A stretch of DNA of 64,000 nt, from assembly GCF_011045035.1 (NCBI RefSeq), contig NZ_JAALAA010000006.1, positions 62,001 through 126,000 on the forward strand. Reading direction: 5' to 3'. Positions 25,982 through 34,314 of the stretch are shown here, piece after piece (positions within the stretch are counted from its first letter, which is position 1; each line of letters begins with the position of its first letter). Position numbers and translations under genes: made by a program. Origin of the DNA: Nocardioides turkmenicus (GTDB lineage: Bacteria > Actinomycetota > Actinomycetes > Propionibacteriales > Nocardioidaceae). The notes below the pieces were generated by a model. That model made no database searches. It was not told the DNA's origin and saw only the letters and a list, made by a program, of their open reading frames with translations.

Positions 25982-26251
25982 ATGGAGGTCGTTCATCTGC
26001 CCGCTCGCGGTCGCGAGCTGGATGAGACGTTCCGCCCAGTCGCCGTCCACCACACCGACACCGGCCTGACACGTCACCTCGAGCGTGGCGAGGAGATCGT
26101 CCTCACCGACCTCGGCGGTGAGTTCCACAGCGCGAAGGTGCTGCTGATCGACGAAGGCCCGGTCTACCACTTCTTCATCGGAGCCAGACTCTCGGTCGAC
26201 GAGGCCGCCGGCCGGATGGCAGGCCTGCCGATGCAGTCACGCTCTGCCTGA
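25982..26251 (+). CDS. Small hypothetical protein
   Basis: An 89-residue protein. The ATG at 25982 (MEVVHLPARGRELDETFRP) is chosen because GGAGGGGAG lies just upstream. The sequence shows alternating beta strands (GEEIVLTDLGGEFHSAKVLL, then YHFFIGARLS) and a C-terminal helix, compatible with a small beta-barrel. No Cys, no membrane segment. It overlaps the convergent sirtuin gene by 15 bases. Family not recognised. Confidence 0.65.
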   Translation: MEVVHLPARGRELDETFRPVAVHHTDTGLTRHLERGEEIVLTDLGGEFHSAKVLLIDEGPVYHFFIGARLSVDEAAGRMAGLPMQSRSA

Positions 26252-27133
26252 TCCTCCGATTCTGCTCTGTGCCACGTCGGTGAGGAACTCGCTGGTCCCC
26301 ACCTCCAGCTTGTACGTAGCCTCCCCGTCACCCCTGGTGGCACCACGGTTGACGATGACGACCGGGGTCCCGGCCTTCGCCGCCCGGCGCACGAACCGAT
26401 AGCCACTCATCACCGCCAGACTCGAGCCCGCGACGAGCAGCACGCCGCCCTTCCCCTCGTGCTGCTCGCCGCGGGTGTCGGCGAGGGCGTCGACCGCCTC
26501 CATGCACCGGGCGACCCGCTCCTTCGGCACGTTCTCCCCGAAGAAGACGACGTCGGGCTTGAGGATGCCGCCGCAGACCTCGCAGTCGGGGACGACGAAG
26601 TCCTGCGTCTCCTCGAGGGCGACGTCGCCGTCGGGCCGGGACTCCACGTCCGCGTGCGCCTCGGCCCAGCCCGCGTTGAGCGCCTCCATCCGCTCTTGGA
26701 GGGCGCGGCGCGGGCTGAGCGTGCGACAGGACAGGCAGATGACGTCCGCCACCCGGCCGTGGAGCGGCACGATTCGGCCGCTCCTGGCCAGCTCCGGCGC
26801 CGCCTGCTCGTGGAGCCCGTCGACGTTCTGGGTGATCAGCAGCTCGGGGTCGATCGCGGCCAGCGCGCGATGGCCGGCGTTCGGCACGGCGCTGCCCATC
26901 CGCCGCCAGCCGAGGTGGCTGCGCGCCCAGTAGCGCTGCCGCTCCCGCGGGCCCGAGACGAACTGCTGGTAGGTCATCGGCTGCCGCGCCGGGCTGCCCG
27001 GGCTGCGGTAGTCGGGGATCCCGGAGTCGGTCGAGACGCCGGCGCCGGTCAGCACCACGAGGCGCCGGTCCTGGAGGAGGGCCAGGGCGGCTGCGTACGA
27101 ATCGGTGCTGCTCGCCTCCGCGGCGAGGGTCAC
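26237..27133 (-). CDS. Sir2-family NAD-dependent protein deacylase
   Basis: A 298-residue sirtuin. GAGVSTDSGIPDYRS binds NAD, TQNVDGLHEQA is the second NAD motif, and PLHGR holds the catalytic His. A zinc site is formed by CLSC and CEVCGG. VFFGENVP and VAGSSLAVMSGYRF complete the fold. It removes acyl groups from lysines using NAD. The GTG start overlaps the stop of the DUF2277 gene by 4 bases, so the two are co-translated. Confidence 0.9.
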   Translation of the reverse strand: MTLAAEASSTDSYAAALALLQDRRLVVLTGAGVSTDSGIPDYRSPGSPARQPMTYQQFVSGPRERQRYWARSHLGWRRMGSAVPNAGHRALAAIDPELLITQNVDGLHEQAAPELARSGRIVPLHGRVADVICLSCRTLSPRRALQERMEALNAGWAEAHADVESRPDGDVALEETQDFVVPDCEVCGGILKPDVVFFGENVPKERVARCMEAVDALADTRGEQHEGKGGVLLVAGSSLAVMSGYRFVRRAAKAGTPVVIVNRGATRGDGEATYKLEVGTSEFLTDVAQSRIGGSGRA

Positions 27134-27399
27134 GAGGCGTACCTCGCCTCGGCGCGAGCCTTGCGCTTCGCCGCCTCGACCTCGCGGTTCTTCTTGGGGG
27201 CGTTGGTGACCAGCTCGTCGAGGAGATGCTGCGTGACGTGGGCGATCTCGGCGACGGCGCGGTCGAAGGCCTCCTGGTTGGCGGCAGAAGGCTTCGTGGT
27301 GCCGCTCACCTTGCGTACGAACTGCAGCGCGGCAGCGGTGACCTCGTCGTTGGTGGCAGGCGGCTCGAAGTTGTGGAGCGGGCGGATGTTGCGGCACAT
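27130..27399 (-). CDS. DUF2277 family protein
   Basis: An 89-residue protein beginning MCRNIRPLHNFEPPAT, the family signature, followed by AALQFVRKVSG and a helical tail rich in Lys/Arg. The function is unknown. It is the first gene of a two-gene unit with the sirtuin. The next gene upstream, the response regulator, ends 31 bases before it on the same strand. Confidence 0.85.
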   Translation of the reverse strand: MCRNIRPLHNFEPPATNDEVTAAALQFVRKVSGTTKPSAANQEAFDRAVAEIAHVTQHLLDELVTNAPKKNREVEAAKRKARAEARYAS

Positions 27400-27430
27400 G
27401 CCATCAACGGTACTCGGATCGCCGCGATGT

Positions 27431-28264
27431 TCACCGGGATCGGCCGGGTGTGCGCGACGGGGCCTGTCCTCGCGGCAGCGGGGGCACCGGGCCGCCGTTG
27501 GAACCGCCGTTGGAACCGCCGTTGGGGCCGCCGTTGGAGCCGCCGTTGGAGCCGGCCCCCTTGGTCGTGCCCCTGGCCTGCCGGGCGTCGTCGCCCGGGG
27601 GTGCCGGGCGGGGCACGACGCCGTCCTCGAGCAGCTGGCTCGCCATCAGCGCCGCCTGGGTGCGGTGGCTGACGCCGAGCTTGGCGAGGAGTCCGGTGAT
27701 GTGGTTCTTGACGGTCTTCTCCGCCAGCACCAGCCGGTCGGCGATCTGCCGGTTGGAGATGCCCTCGGCGAGCAGGACCAGGATCCGCCGCTGCTGCGGG
27801 GTCAGCTCGGCGACGACCTCGTGCATCCGGCGGCGCTCCTCGACGTTGTGGACCACCTTGGCGGCCGCCTCGGGGTCGAAGAGGGTGTGGCCGCTGGCGA
27901 CCAGGCGTACACCGGAGACCAGGCTCGACGCCTCGATCTGCTTGAGCACATAGCCGGCCGCACCGGCCATGATCGCCTGGCTCATCACCTCGTCCTCGGC
28001 GTCGGTGGCCAGGATCATGCAGCGGATGTCGCTCTTCATCGCCAGCGCCTCGCGGCACAGCGCGACCCCGGAGGAGTCGGGGAGGTGAGCGTCGAGGATG
28101 AGTACGTCAGGGCGGAGCGTCGCGATCAGCGGGCGTGCCTCGGCGGCGGTGCGGGCCTCGCCGACGATCTCGATGTCGGACTCCCGCTGCAGCACCGTGC
28201 GCACACCGACACGCACGACGTCGTGACCGTCGGCCAGCAGAACGCTGATCACCGCGTCACCCAC
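27431..28264 (-). CDS. LuxR/NarL-type response regulator with a Gly-Asn repeat tail
   Basis: A 277-residue protein. The receiver has the phosphorylation Asp in DVLILDAHLPD (about residue 58), a Thr/Lys pair (LATD, YVLKQ) and the LuxR HTH (LTPQQRRILVLLAEGISNRQ, then KTVKNHITGLLAKLGV) at about 155-210. The second acidic residue of the usual DDH motif is Gly (ADGH), so Mg2+ binding may be weak. The C-terminal 65 residues are disordered and contain five GSNG/GPNG units from a 12-base minisatellite. No histidine kinase is adjacent. Confidence 0.85.
   Translation of the reverse strand: MGDAVISVLLADGHDVVRVGVRTVLQRESDIEIVGEARTAAEARPLIATLRPDVLILDAHLPDSSGVALCREALAMKSDIRCMILATDAEDEVMSQAIMAGAAGYVLKQIEASSLVSGVRLVASGHTLFDPEAAAKVVHNVEERRRMHEVVAELTPQQRRILVLLAEGISNRQIADRLVLAEKTVKNHITGLLAKLGVSHRTQAALMASQLLEDGVVPRPAPPGDDARQARGTTKGAGSNGGSNGGPNGGSNGGSNGGPVPPLPRGQAPSRTPGRSR
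27494..27553. repeat. 12-base minisatellite, five units, in the response-regulator gene
   Basis: GCCGTTGGAACC-type units repeat five times (27494, 27506, 27518, 27530, 27542). On the coding strand they give the Ser/Pro-Asn-Gly-Gly tail of the regulator. Units differ at one or two bases. Confidence 0.85.
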
Positions 28265-28400
28265 AGGCTCGTCTCACTCATCTCGTCGTCGGGGATGGTG
28301 CCGAAAGAAACCGCTCAAGCGTATCCCTATTGATGCAACATTTGATCACTCAGATACCCGTGCCGTCTCGGATTTCGTCGCTTCTGGAAAGGTATCGGCC

Positions 28401-29576
28401 ATGACGACTTCTCGCGATCTCGACATCGTCCTGTTCGGTGCGACCGGGTTCACCGGCGGTCTGGTCGCCGAGTATCTCGCCGAGAACGCCCCCGACGGGC
28501 TGCGCTGGGCGCTCGCCGGCCGCTCGATGTCGCGCCTCGAGACCGTTCGGGACGGACTCGGGTCCGCGGACGTCGAGCTCATCCAGGCCGATGTGAACGA
28601 CTCCGCCTCATTGGCGACGTTGGCAGCCCGTGCGCGGGTCGTGATCACCACGGTCGGGCCCTACCTCGAGTTCGGCGAGCCCCTGGTCAAGGCCTGCGCG
28701 GAGGCCGGCACCGACTACGTCGACCTCACCGGAGAGCCAGAGTTCGTCGACCGGATGTTCGTGATGTATGACGCCACGGCCCGCGCCAACGGCGCCCGGA
28801 TCGTGCACGCCTGCGGGTTCGACTCGATCCCGCACGACCTCGGCGCCTACTACACGGTGCGCGAGCTCGCCGCCGGCGGCGAGATCACCGAGCCGCTGAC
28901 GATGAGAGGCGTCGTACGCACCAACGCCACCTTCTCCGGCGGCACCTTCCACTCGGCGCTGGGACAGATGTCGCGGCCCCGTGAGATGGCGGCCGCGTCG
29001 CGCGAGCGCCGGGCGCTCGAGGTGCGGCCGGAGGGACGTACGTCTCGATCGGCGAAGCCACGCGTGGGCCGCGACAGCGAGCTCGGCTACTGGCTGCTGC
29101 CGCTGCCGACCATCGACCCGACGATCGTCGCCCGCTCCGGGCGGGCACTGGAGGCGTACGGTCCGGCGTTCACCTACTCTCACTTCGCCGGCACCAAGAC
29201 GCTGAGGTACGCCGTCGGCGGTGCGATCGGCGTCGGTGGCCTCGCCGCCGCGATGCAGGTGCCACCGCTGCGGGCCAAGCTCGGCGAGCGGGTCAAGCAG
29301 GGCACCGGGCCTTCCGAGGCACGTCGCGAGAAGTCCTGGTTCACCGTGGACTTCGTCGCCGAGACCGACGGCCGGAAGATCCGCACCAAGGTGTCCGGCG
29401 GCGACCCCGGCTACACGGAGACGGCCAAGATGCTCGCCGAGTCGGCGCTGTGCCTCGCCTTCGACACGCTCCCCGAGACCTCCGGGTCGGTCACCACCGC
29501 GGTCGCCATGGGCGACGCGCTGCTCGATCGCCTGCAGGCTGCAGGTATCCGGTTCGAGGTGGTCGACGGCTCGTAG
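28401..29576 (+). CDS. Saccharopine dehydrogenase-like NAD(P)-binding reductase
   Basis: A 391-residue protein with the Rossmann motif VLFGATGFTGGLVAEYL at residues 10-26 and the family motifs VGPYLEFGEPLVKAC, YVDLTGEPEF and HACGFDSIPHDLG. This is the group that includes the mycobacterial trans-acting enoyl reductase, which reduces polyketide-bound double bonds in cell-envelope lipid synthesis. No polyketide synthase is nearby, so the role is uncertain. GAAAGG is a plausible ribosome site. It is divergent from the response regulator with 136 bases between. Confidence 0.8.
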   Translation: MTTSRDLDIVLFGATGFTGGLVAEYLAENAPDGLRWALAGRSMSRLETVRDGLGSADVELIQADVNDSASLATLAARARVVITTVGPYLEFGEPLVKACAEAGTDYVDLTGEPEFVDRMFVMYDATARANGARIVHACGFDSIPHDLGAYYTVRELAAGGEITEPLTMRGVVRTNATFSGGTFHSALGQMSRPREMAAASRERRALEVRPEGRTSRSAKPRVGRDSELGYWLLPLPTIDPTIVARSGRALEAYGPAFTYSHFAGTKTLRYAVGGAIGVGGLAAAMQVPPLRAKLGERVKQGTGPSEARREKSWFTVDFVAETDGRKIRTKVSGGDPGYTETAKMLAESALCLAFDTLPETSGSVTTAVAMGDALLDRLQAAGIRFEVVDGS

Positions 29577-29606
29577 GGCGCGGGGCTATAGGGATATGTG
29601 TGGAAC

Positions 29607-29682
29607 TGGTGCCCCAGGCAAGAGTCGAACTTGCGACCTTTCGCTTAGGAGGCGGCTGCTCTATCCACTGAGCTACTGGGGC
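29607..29682 (-). tRNA. tRNA-Arg (CCU anticodon)
   Basis: Read on the minus strand: acceptor GCCCCAG/CTGGGGC, D-arm GCTC-AGTGGATA-GAGC, anticodon loop CTCCTAA (anticodon CCT), T-arm GCAAG-TTCGACT-CTTGC, discriminator A and an encoded CCA (29607-29609). The anticodon stem GCCGC/GCGAA pairs at only three positions, with C-A and G-A oppositions at the top. Confidence 0.93.
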
Positions 29683-29768
29683 ATTCGCAGATATCTTGCC
29701 ATGGTGGCGGGTAATACTACGGTTTGGGGTTCGATGCGGTCAGGGGCCAAACTTGGGGCCCTCGCGTA

Positions 29769-29792
29769 GGTTGAGTCACCGTCGACTCAACC
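29769..29792 (+). promoter_or_regulatory. Inverted repeat at the LCP-gene promoter
   Basis: GGTTGAGTC-accgtc-GACTCAACC has perfect 9-base arms. TAGGTT at 29767 could be the -10, so a regulator bound here would block initiation of the LCP gene. Confidence 0.5.
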
Positions 29793-29831
29793 CGAATCCC
29801 CCCGATGACAAGCGACGAGTGACGGTGATCT

Positions 29832-31967
29832 ATGCCTGACCCCTCCCTGCCTCCCCGACGTGGGGGTGCGGATTCTGGCTCGGGCGTGTCCGGATTCGAA
29901 TGGATGTACGGCGGCGACGAGGCTGCGGACAACGAGTCCGGGGGGACTCGTTCCGGTCGTGGAGCCCGGGCCGCCGACGTACCGACCGACCAGCCGTCGG
30001 TCGAGCCTGGCGGTGGCCGGCGGGCAGCGCGTCCGCAGTCGGAGTTCGTGTCGCCGCCGCCTCCGGGGCCGGGATCCTCGGGTGGCGGTCGTCGGGCCGC
30101 GCGTCCGGTCCGGCCGGAGCAGGCTCCGGTCGAGCCCTCCGTCGCCGAACAGCCACGCATCGAGCCGTTGCGCGTCGAACCGGTGCGGCGGGAGCCGACC
30201 CGGGCCGAGCGCTATCAGGCGATGGGCCGGGGAAGCGCGGGTGCGACGCCGACCCCTGCCCCGCCGGCTCCGCAGGAGTGGAGCGACCCGGAGGCGACCG
30301 CCGTCGCCCCACCGATGCGCGAGACCGCGCGTCCGGCGCGCCAGGTGCCTCCGCCGCCTGCCCCCGCCCCTTCCGTCGAGGAGACCGCGGTCGCACCCGC
30401 GCAGGAGTGGTATCGCCAGGATCCCCAGCCGGCCCCGCCCGCACCCAAGGCTCCCGACCAGCAGTTCGCCCCGCCGGCCGCTCGCGAGTTCGACTGGAAC
30501 GCCCCCGCACCCACCGACCGGCCTCGGGGACGCACGACCTCACGCGACGAGCTGCACGAGGCGCGGCACGAGGCCTACCCCGCCTCGGGGCGTCGGAGCG
30601 CTGCGTACGCGTCCGGGTATGACGACGACGAGTCCTATGACGACTACCGGGGCGGCTACGACGAGCCGTACGCCCCGTATCCCGACGAGCGCGAGGACCG
30701 CGACAAGCCGCGGATCAGTGTGTGGCAGGTGCTCAGCTCGACGCTGCTCGTGCTGGCGTTGATCGTCGGGCTGTTCGTCGTCTACACCTACCGCGATCTG
30801 CGGTCGAACATCAACACCGTCAGCCTCGGTGAAGAGGCCGCCGATCTCGGTCCGAAGGAGCCGATCAACATCCTCGTGATGGGCTCGGACAGCCGCGACT
30901 GCAAGGGGTGTGGCGTCGACGGTGAGAGCGGCGGTGGCTCGGACACCAACATCCTGCTGCACCTGTCCGCCAACCGGAAGTTCGCCTACGGTGTCTCGAT
31001 CCCGCGCGACACGATGGTGAACCGGCCCTCCTGCAAGACCGAGGACGGGGAGACGGCGCCTGCTGAGTACGTCCGGTGGAATGCCGCATACGCGACCGCA
31101 GGTCCGACCTGCACCATCACCCAACTCGAGTCAGTCGCCAGCGAGATGTGCGGTGAGAAGTGCGACATCACCGTCAACCATCTCGTGGTGGTCGACTTCG
31201 CCAGCTTCAAGGGCATGGTCGATGCCATCGACGGAGTCGACGTCTGTATTCCTGAAGAGGTCGATGACAAGTACACCGGCGCTCACTTCGATGCTGGCAA
31301 GCAGACGCTGACGGGCAAACAGGCCCTCAACTATGTCCGCCTGCGACACGGGCTGGGTGATGGTGGCGATCTCGACCGGTCGAAGCGCCAGCAGGCGTTC
31401 ATCGGGTCCATGGCGGCCAAGCTGCTTTCCGGCGACACCTTGTCGAGCCCCACAAAGGTGCTCAGCTTCCTCAACGCTGCGACCAAGGGCCTGACCATGG
31501 ACGAGGGTCTGAAGGACAACCTCGACACGATGGCGAAGATCGGCTCTGGGTTCCAGAGCATCGGGATGGAGAACATCAAGTTCCTCACCATCCCGACAGT
31601 CCCCGACCCCGAGAATCCGGAAGCCACCGTCGTCCTCGACGAGGAGAAGGCCAAGAACGTCTTCAAGGCCATCGCCAACGACAAGCCGCTGACCAAGAAG
31701 ATCGCGGCCGGGGCCCTGGACGCCGGTGAGGCGTCCGGCAAGAAGAGCAAGAGCTCGGGCGGCAAGGCGCCGGAGGGCGACGCGACGGACGCGACCGATG
31801 GCGAGACCGCGGAGACGACGCCGACCGAAGAGGCCGAGTCCGGCGAGTCGTCGGACAACGCGTCCGGCACGGCGTCGGACGGTGCCAGCAGCGGTGCCAC
31901 CGAGGAAGAGCTCGCCCAGATCGCCGAAGAGGCGAAGGCAGCACGCGAGCGCGCCGGACTGTGCTGA
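29832..31967 (+). CDS. LytR-CpsA-Psr (LCP) family cell-wall ligase
   Basis: A 711-residue membrane protein. Residues 1-290 are a Pro/Arg/Ala-rich disordered cytoplasmic tail, followed by one TM (VWQVLSSTLLVLALIVGLFV, about 297-316). The outer LCP domain contains PINILVMGSDSRD, SIPRDTMV and YVRLRHGLGDGGDLDRSKRQ with the conserved Arg/Asp residues for polyprenyl-phosphate binding. The C-terminal 80 residues are acidic (Glu/Ser/Asp). LCP enzymes move glycopolymers from lipid carriers to peptidoglycan, as in arabinogalactan or teichoic acid attachment. The stop overlaps the next start (TGATG). Confidence 0.9.
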   Translation: MPDPSLPPRRGGADSGSGVSGFEWMYGGDEAADNESGGTRSGRGARAADVPTDQPSVEPGGGRRAARPQSEFVSPPPPGPGSSGGGRRAARPVRPEQAPVEPSVAEQPRIEPLRVEPVRREPTRAERYQAMGRGSAGATPTPAPPAPQEWSDPEATAVAPPMRETARPARQVPPPPAPAPSVEETAVAPAQEWYRQDPQPAPPAPKAPDQQFAPPAAREFDWNAPAPTDRPRGRTTSRDELHEARHEAYPASGRRSAAYASGYDDDESYDDYRGGYDEPYAPYPDEREDRDKPRISVWQVLSSTLLVLALIVGLFVVYTYRDLRSNINTVSLGEEAADLGPKEPINILVMGSDSRDCKGCGVDGESGGGSDTNILLHLSANRKFAYGVSIPRDTMVNRPSCKTEDGETAPAEYVRWNAAYATAGPTCTITQLESVASEMCGEKCDITVNHLVVVDFASFKGMVDAIDGVDVCIPEEVDDKYTGAHFDAGKQTLTGKQALNYVRLRHGLGDGGDLDRSKRQQAFIGSMAAKLLSGDTLSSPTKVLSFLNAATKGLTMDEGLKDNLDTMAKIGSGFQSIGMENIKFLTIPTVPDPENPEATVVLDEEKAKNVFKAIANDKPLTKKIAAGALDAGEASGKKSKSSGGKAPEGDATDATDGETAETTPTEEAESGESSDNASGTASDGASSGATEEELAQIAEEAKAARERAGLC

Positions 31968-32146
31968 TGTCGGACACCGACGAGCCCAAGGAGCCGGAGT
32001 GGAAGCGCAAGCAGCGGCTGGCGCGGATCTTCGGTGACGAGCTTCCCGAGACGACCCAGGACGAGCAGGAGCAGTCTGCCGAGTCGGGGGAGTCGGCGTC
32101 GGACCGCTGGCTGAAATCGCAGGTGCCGCCTCACCACGGTGGGTGA
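31967..32146 (+). CDS. Small acidic protein coupled to the LCP gene
   Basis: A 59-residue soluble protein (MSDTDEPKEPEWKRKQRLAR) with a basic WKRKQRLARIFGDE helix, a Glu/Ser-rich middle and RWLKSQVPPH at the end. The ATG shares its first base with the LCP stop, implying coupled translation. Similar short ORFs with the pattern KRxxRLxxIFGD...W occur beside actinobacterial cell-wall genes; I do not know a function. Confidence 0.65.
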   Translation: MSDTDEPKEPEWKRKQRLARIFGDELPETTQDEQEQSAESGESASDRWLKSQVPPHHGG

Positions 32147-32169
32147 GACGGCACCTGGGCGCGAACGGG

Positions 32170-32520
32170 TCAGCGGGCGCTGAGGCTGTCGCGGATCTGC
32201 TTGAGGATGTCGACCTCGGTCTCGCCCGGGTCGGGGTCCGGGAAGAAGCGCTCCTTGGCGTGGGTGTAGGGCTTCACGATCAGGAAGTAGACGACCGCGG
32301 CCATGATGAGGAAGGCGATCACCGCGGTCAGCCACGCGCCGACGCTGACGCCACCCGGCTCATAGTTCGAGAAGTCCGGCGTGCCGCCGAGCTTGCCGAG
32401 CAGGTCCATGATGACGTCGACCGTCGCGGTCACAACGGTGGCGAACGCGCCGCCCATGATGAAGGCGACCGCGAGTTTGATCAGGTCGCCCTGGAGCAGG
32501 AACTTCTTGAAACCGTCCAT
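32170..32520 (-). CDS. mscL: Large-conductance mechanosensitive channel
   Basis: A 116-residue MscL. The N-terminal helix MDGFKKFLLQGDLIKLAVAF leads into TM1 (IMGGAFATVVTATVDVIM). The periplasmic loop holds GGVSVGAW, TM2 is AVIAFLIMAAVVYFLIV, and the C-terminal helical bundle ends EVDILKQIRDSLSAR. It opens under membrane tension to release solutes after osmotic downshock. An upstream in-frame ATG at 32700 is a shadow; the family start is the ATG at 32520, with AGGAGAAAG before it. Confidence 0.93.
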   Translation of the reverse strand: MDGFKKFLLQGDLIKLAVAFIMGGAFATVVTATVDVIMDLLGKLGGTPDFSNYEPGGVSVGAWLTAVIAFLIMAAVVYFLIVKPYTHAKERFFPDPDPGETEVDILKQIRDSLSAR

Positions 32521-32587
32521 GTCTTGCTTTCTCCTGTTGCGCATTGTGTGAGGTGAAGGAGACCCCGGATATGGCGTGCGCAGGGCG

Positions 32588-33247
32588 TCAGTACGCGAAG
32601 GTGAGATAGCCACCCACCCCTGCAGATGTGACGTCCTCGACGCTGTTCGCGGCGACTCCGACGATGACCAGACGCCCCGCCGAAGTGTTCGTGACGCCAA
32701 ACCCTTCGGTCTTTCCTTGTGTCACAGCATCATCGCCGTTCGCCTCGGCGGCCTGCGGGAGGCCGAGGATCAGCGTGTCGGTGGTGACCCGGGCGGTCTC
32801 GGCGGTGGCAGGGTCGGTGGCGTAGAGGTCGACCGTGTCGCCGACGTGGAGCAGGCCGGCCATCTCGGCATCGGGGAGCCGGACCGGCACCGCCACCAGA
32901 TCGGGGTGTCCCTCGGTGAGCTCCGGACCCACCAGACGTACGTCGGTGACCGGCTCGCCCCGCCGCAGCGGAGCCGCGAGGCGCTCCCCGAGCGGCGCCT
33001 CGGCGAGGTCGGCGGGCACGCTGTCGGGGTCGGTCTCGATGTCGGTCAGGTCGGCAGCGGTGAGGACCGTGCCGACCGGCAGATCTCGGGAGGCGACCGC
33101 CATCGTCGAGGTGTCGGGTGGGTCCGGCCGGGTGGCCGAGAACCCGATCGCGACCGCCGAGGCGGTCAGCAGGAACGCCAGCAGGCGCCGATGAGCGAGG
33201 ACCCCGCGGCGTACACGGCGGGTGAAGGACGTGATTCGAGTGAACAT
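32588..33247 (-). CDS. SAF-domain protein, CpaB/RcpC-like
   Basis: A 219-residue protein with one N-terminal TM (RLLAFLLTASAVAIGFSAT) and a SAF domain (VASRDLPVGTVLTAADL, then AAPLRRGEPVTDVRL) followed by an RcpC-like segment (VGDTVDLYATD). Related proteins assemble Flp pili, but no other tad genes are nearby. In actinobacteria a single SAF protein is common next to mscL, so this is probably a surface protein of unknown role. The lone 5' gene of the mscL pair; 67 bases separate them. Confidence 0.75.
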   Translation of the reverse strand: MFTRITSFTRRVRRGVLAHRRLLAFLLTASAVAIGFSATRPDPPDTSTMAVASRDLPVGTVLTAADLTDIETDPDSVPADLAEAPLGERLAAPLRRGEPVTDVRLVGPELTEGHPDLVAVPVRLPDAEMAGLLHVGDTVDLYATDPATAETARVTTDTLILGLPQAAEANGDDAVTQGKTEGFGVTNTSAGRLVIVGVAANSVEDVTSAGVGGYLTFAY

Positions 33248-33286
33248 GCGGGCACGCTAAGACGCGCCCGAGATTCCTGCATCTCG

Positions 33287-33329
33287 CTATCCACAGCCGG
33301 GCTGAGGATGTGGATGATCCTGTGGATAA
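33287..33329. other. Cluster of three DnaA-box-like 9-mers
   Basis: CTATCCACA at 33287, TGTGGATGA at 33309 and the perfect DnaA consensus TGTGGATAA at 33321 lie within 43 bases in the gap upstream of the SAF gene. None of the usual oriC genes (dnaA, dnaN) is near. Confidence 0.4.
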
Positions 33330-33347
33330 CCGACGTGGCGGGCGGAA

Positions 33348-33614
33348 TCAGTCCGAGGAGCCGGAGGCCGCCGGGGCCGGCGAGGAGGTGCTCGAGGACG
33401 AGGTGGTCGAGGACGTGGAGGACGTCGACGACGAGCCGGAGCGGGAGTCGGTGCGGTAGAAACCGGAGCCCTTGAAGACGACGCCGGCCGCGCTGAAGAC
33501 CTTGCGCAGCTTGCCGCCGCACTCGGGGCACTCGGTCAGCGAGGCGTCGCTGAAGCTCTGGAACTGATCGAAGGCGTGGCCGCACTCGGTGCAGGCGTAC
33601 TGATAGGTGGGCAC
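33348..33614 (-). CDS. FmdB-family zinc-ribbon protein
   Basis: An 88-residue protein: MPTYQYACTECGHAFDQFQ, then CPECGGKLRKVFSAAGV, giving a CxxC...CxxC zinc ribbon in the first 50 residues. The rest is a low-complexity Ser/Thr/Pro tail. Orthologues sit at the same place in mycobacteria (between the mscL region and the cyclo-ligase). They are thought to be regulatory or chaperone-like; the function here is not settled. Confidence 0.85.
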   Translation of the reverse strand: MPTYQYACTECGHAFDQFQSFSDASLTECPECGGKLRKVFSAAGVVFKGSGFYRTDSRSGSSSTSSTSSTTSSSSTSSPAPAASGSSD

Positions 33615-33673
33615 GTTTCTCCTAGAACAGAATCTGGCACTCGACGGGTGCGACTGCCAATATTAGCGAACGC

Positions 33674-34291
33674 CTAGGAGAAGCGCCGCATTCCCTCCGC
33701 GCTCGCGGCCGCCGCCACGGCCCGGTCGTGCGGCTCCACCGGCACCGGGACCCCGATCTCCCACGGATAGAGAAGTGCGCAGGTAAAGGTTCCCGCAGGC
33801 ACTCGGGAGAGGGTGCGGTCGTACGAGCCGCCGCCCCGGCCCATCCGATGCCCCTGCGCGTCGACGGCCAGGCCCGGGACGAGAACGACGTCGGCGCCGG
33901 CGATCGCGGAGACCCCCAACCGCTCGCCGCCCGGCTCCAGCAGCCCGCGAGCCGCCCGGACCAGCTCTCCGTCATAGACGGCCCAGTCCAGGTCGTTGTC
34001 CGGCAGCAGGCACGGAAGCAGGATGCGTTTCCCGGCCGCGTCCAGCTCGTCGATAAGAGGTCCGGTGCCCGGTTCGCTGCCGATCGAGACGTAGAGCGCA
34101 ACCGTTGCGGCGCTGCGCACGTCTGGAATAGCAGTGACCACTTGTGACAGCGAGCGAGCCAGCGAGCCGAGCCGGGGGAGCCCGATACGCCCCCGGGTAG
34201 TCAACAACTGGTCGCGTAAGGCAGTCTTGCGCCCCACGAAGTCAGCGGGGGCTGGACCATCAGAACCCGGAGGGGTGTGTGAACGCGACAC
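33674..34291 (-). CDS. 5-formyltetrahydrofolate cyclo-ligase
   Basis: A 205-residue ATP-dependent enzyme that returns 5-formyl-THF to the folate pool as methenyl-THF. The motifs KTALRDQLL (N-terminus), VALYVSIGSEPGT, VLVPGLAVDAQGHRMGRGGG and the nucleotide-binding GGGSYDRTL are present. It is divergent from the uridylyltransferase gene with only 23 bases between start codons, the same arrangement as Rv0992c/Rv0993 in M. tuberculosis. Confidence 0.9.
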   Translation of the reverse strand: MSRSHTPPGSDGPAPADFVGRKTALRDQLLTTRGRIGLPRLGSLARSLSQVVTAIPDVRSAATVALYVSIGSEPGTGPLIDELDAAGKRILLPCLLPDNDLDWAVYDGELVRAARGLLEPGGERLGVSAIAGADVVLVPGLAVDAQGHRMGRGGGSYDRTLSRVPAGTFTCALLYPWEIGVPVPVEPHDRAVAAAASAEGMRRFS

Positions 34292-34314
34292 AACGACAGC
34301 CTAGGCTTTCCTCT

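Noticed and set aside
32588..33247. Part of a Flp/Tad pilus operon
   Set aside because: No other tad or cpa gene is near; the protein stands alone beside mscL.
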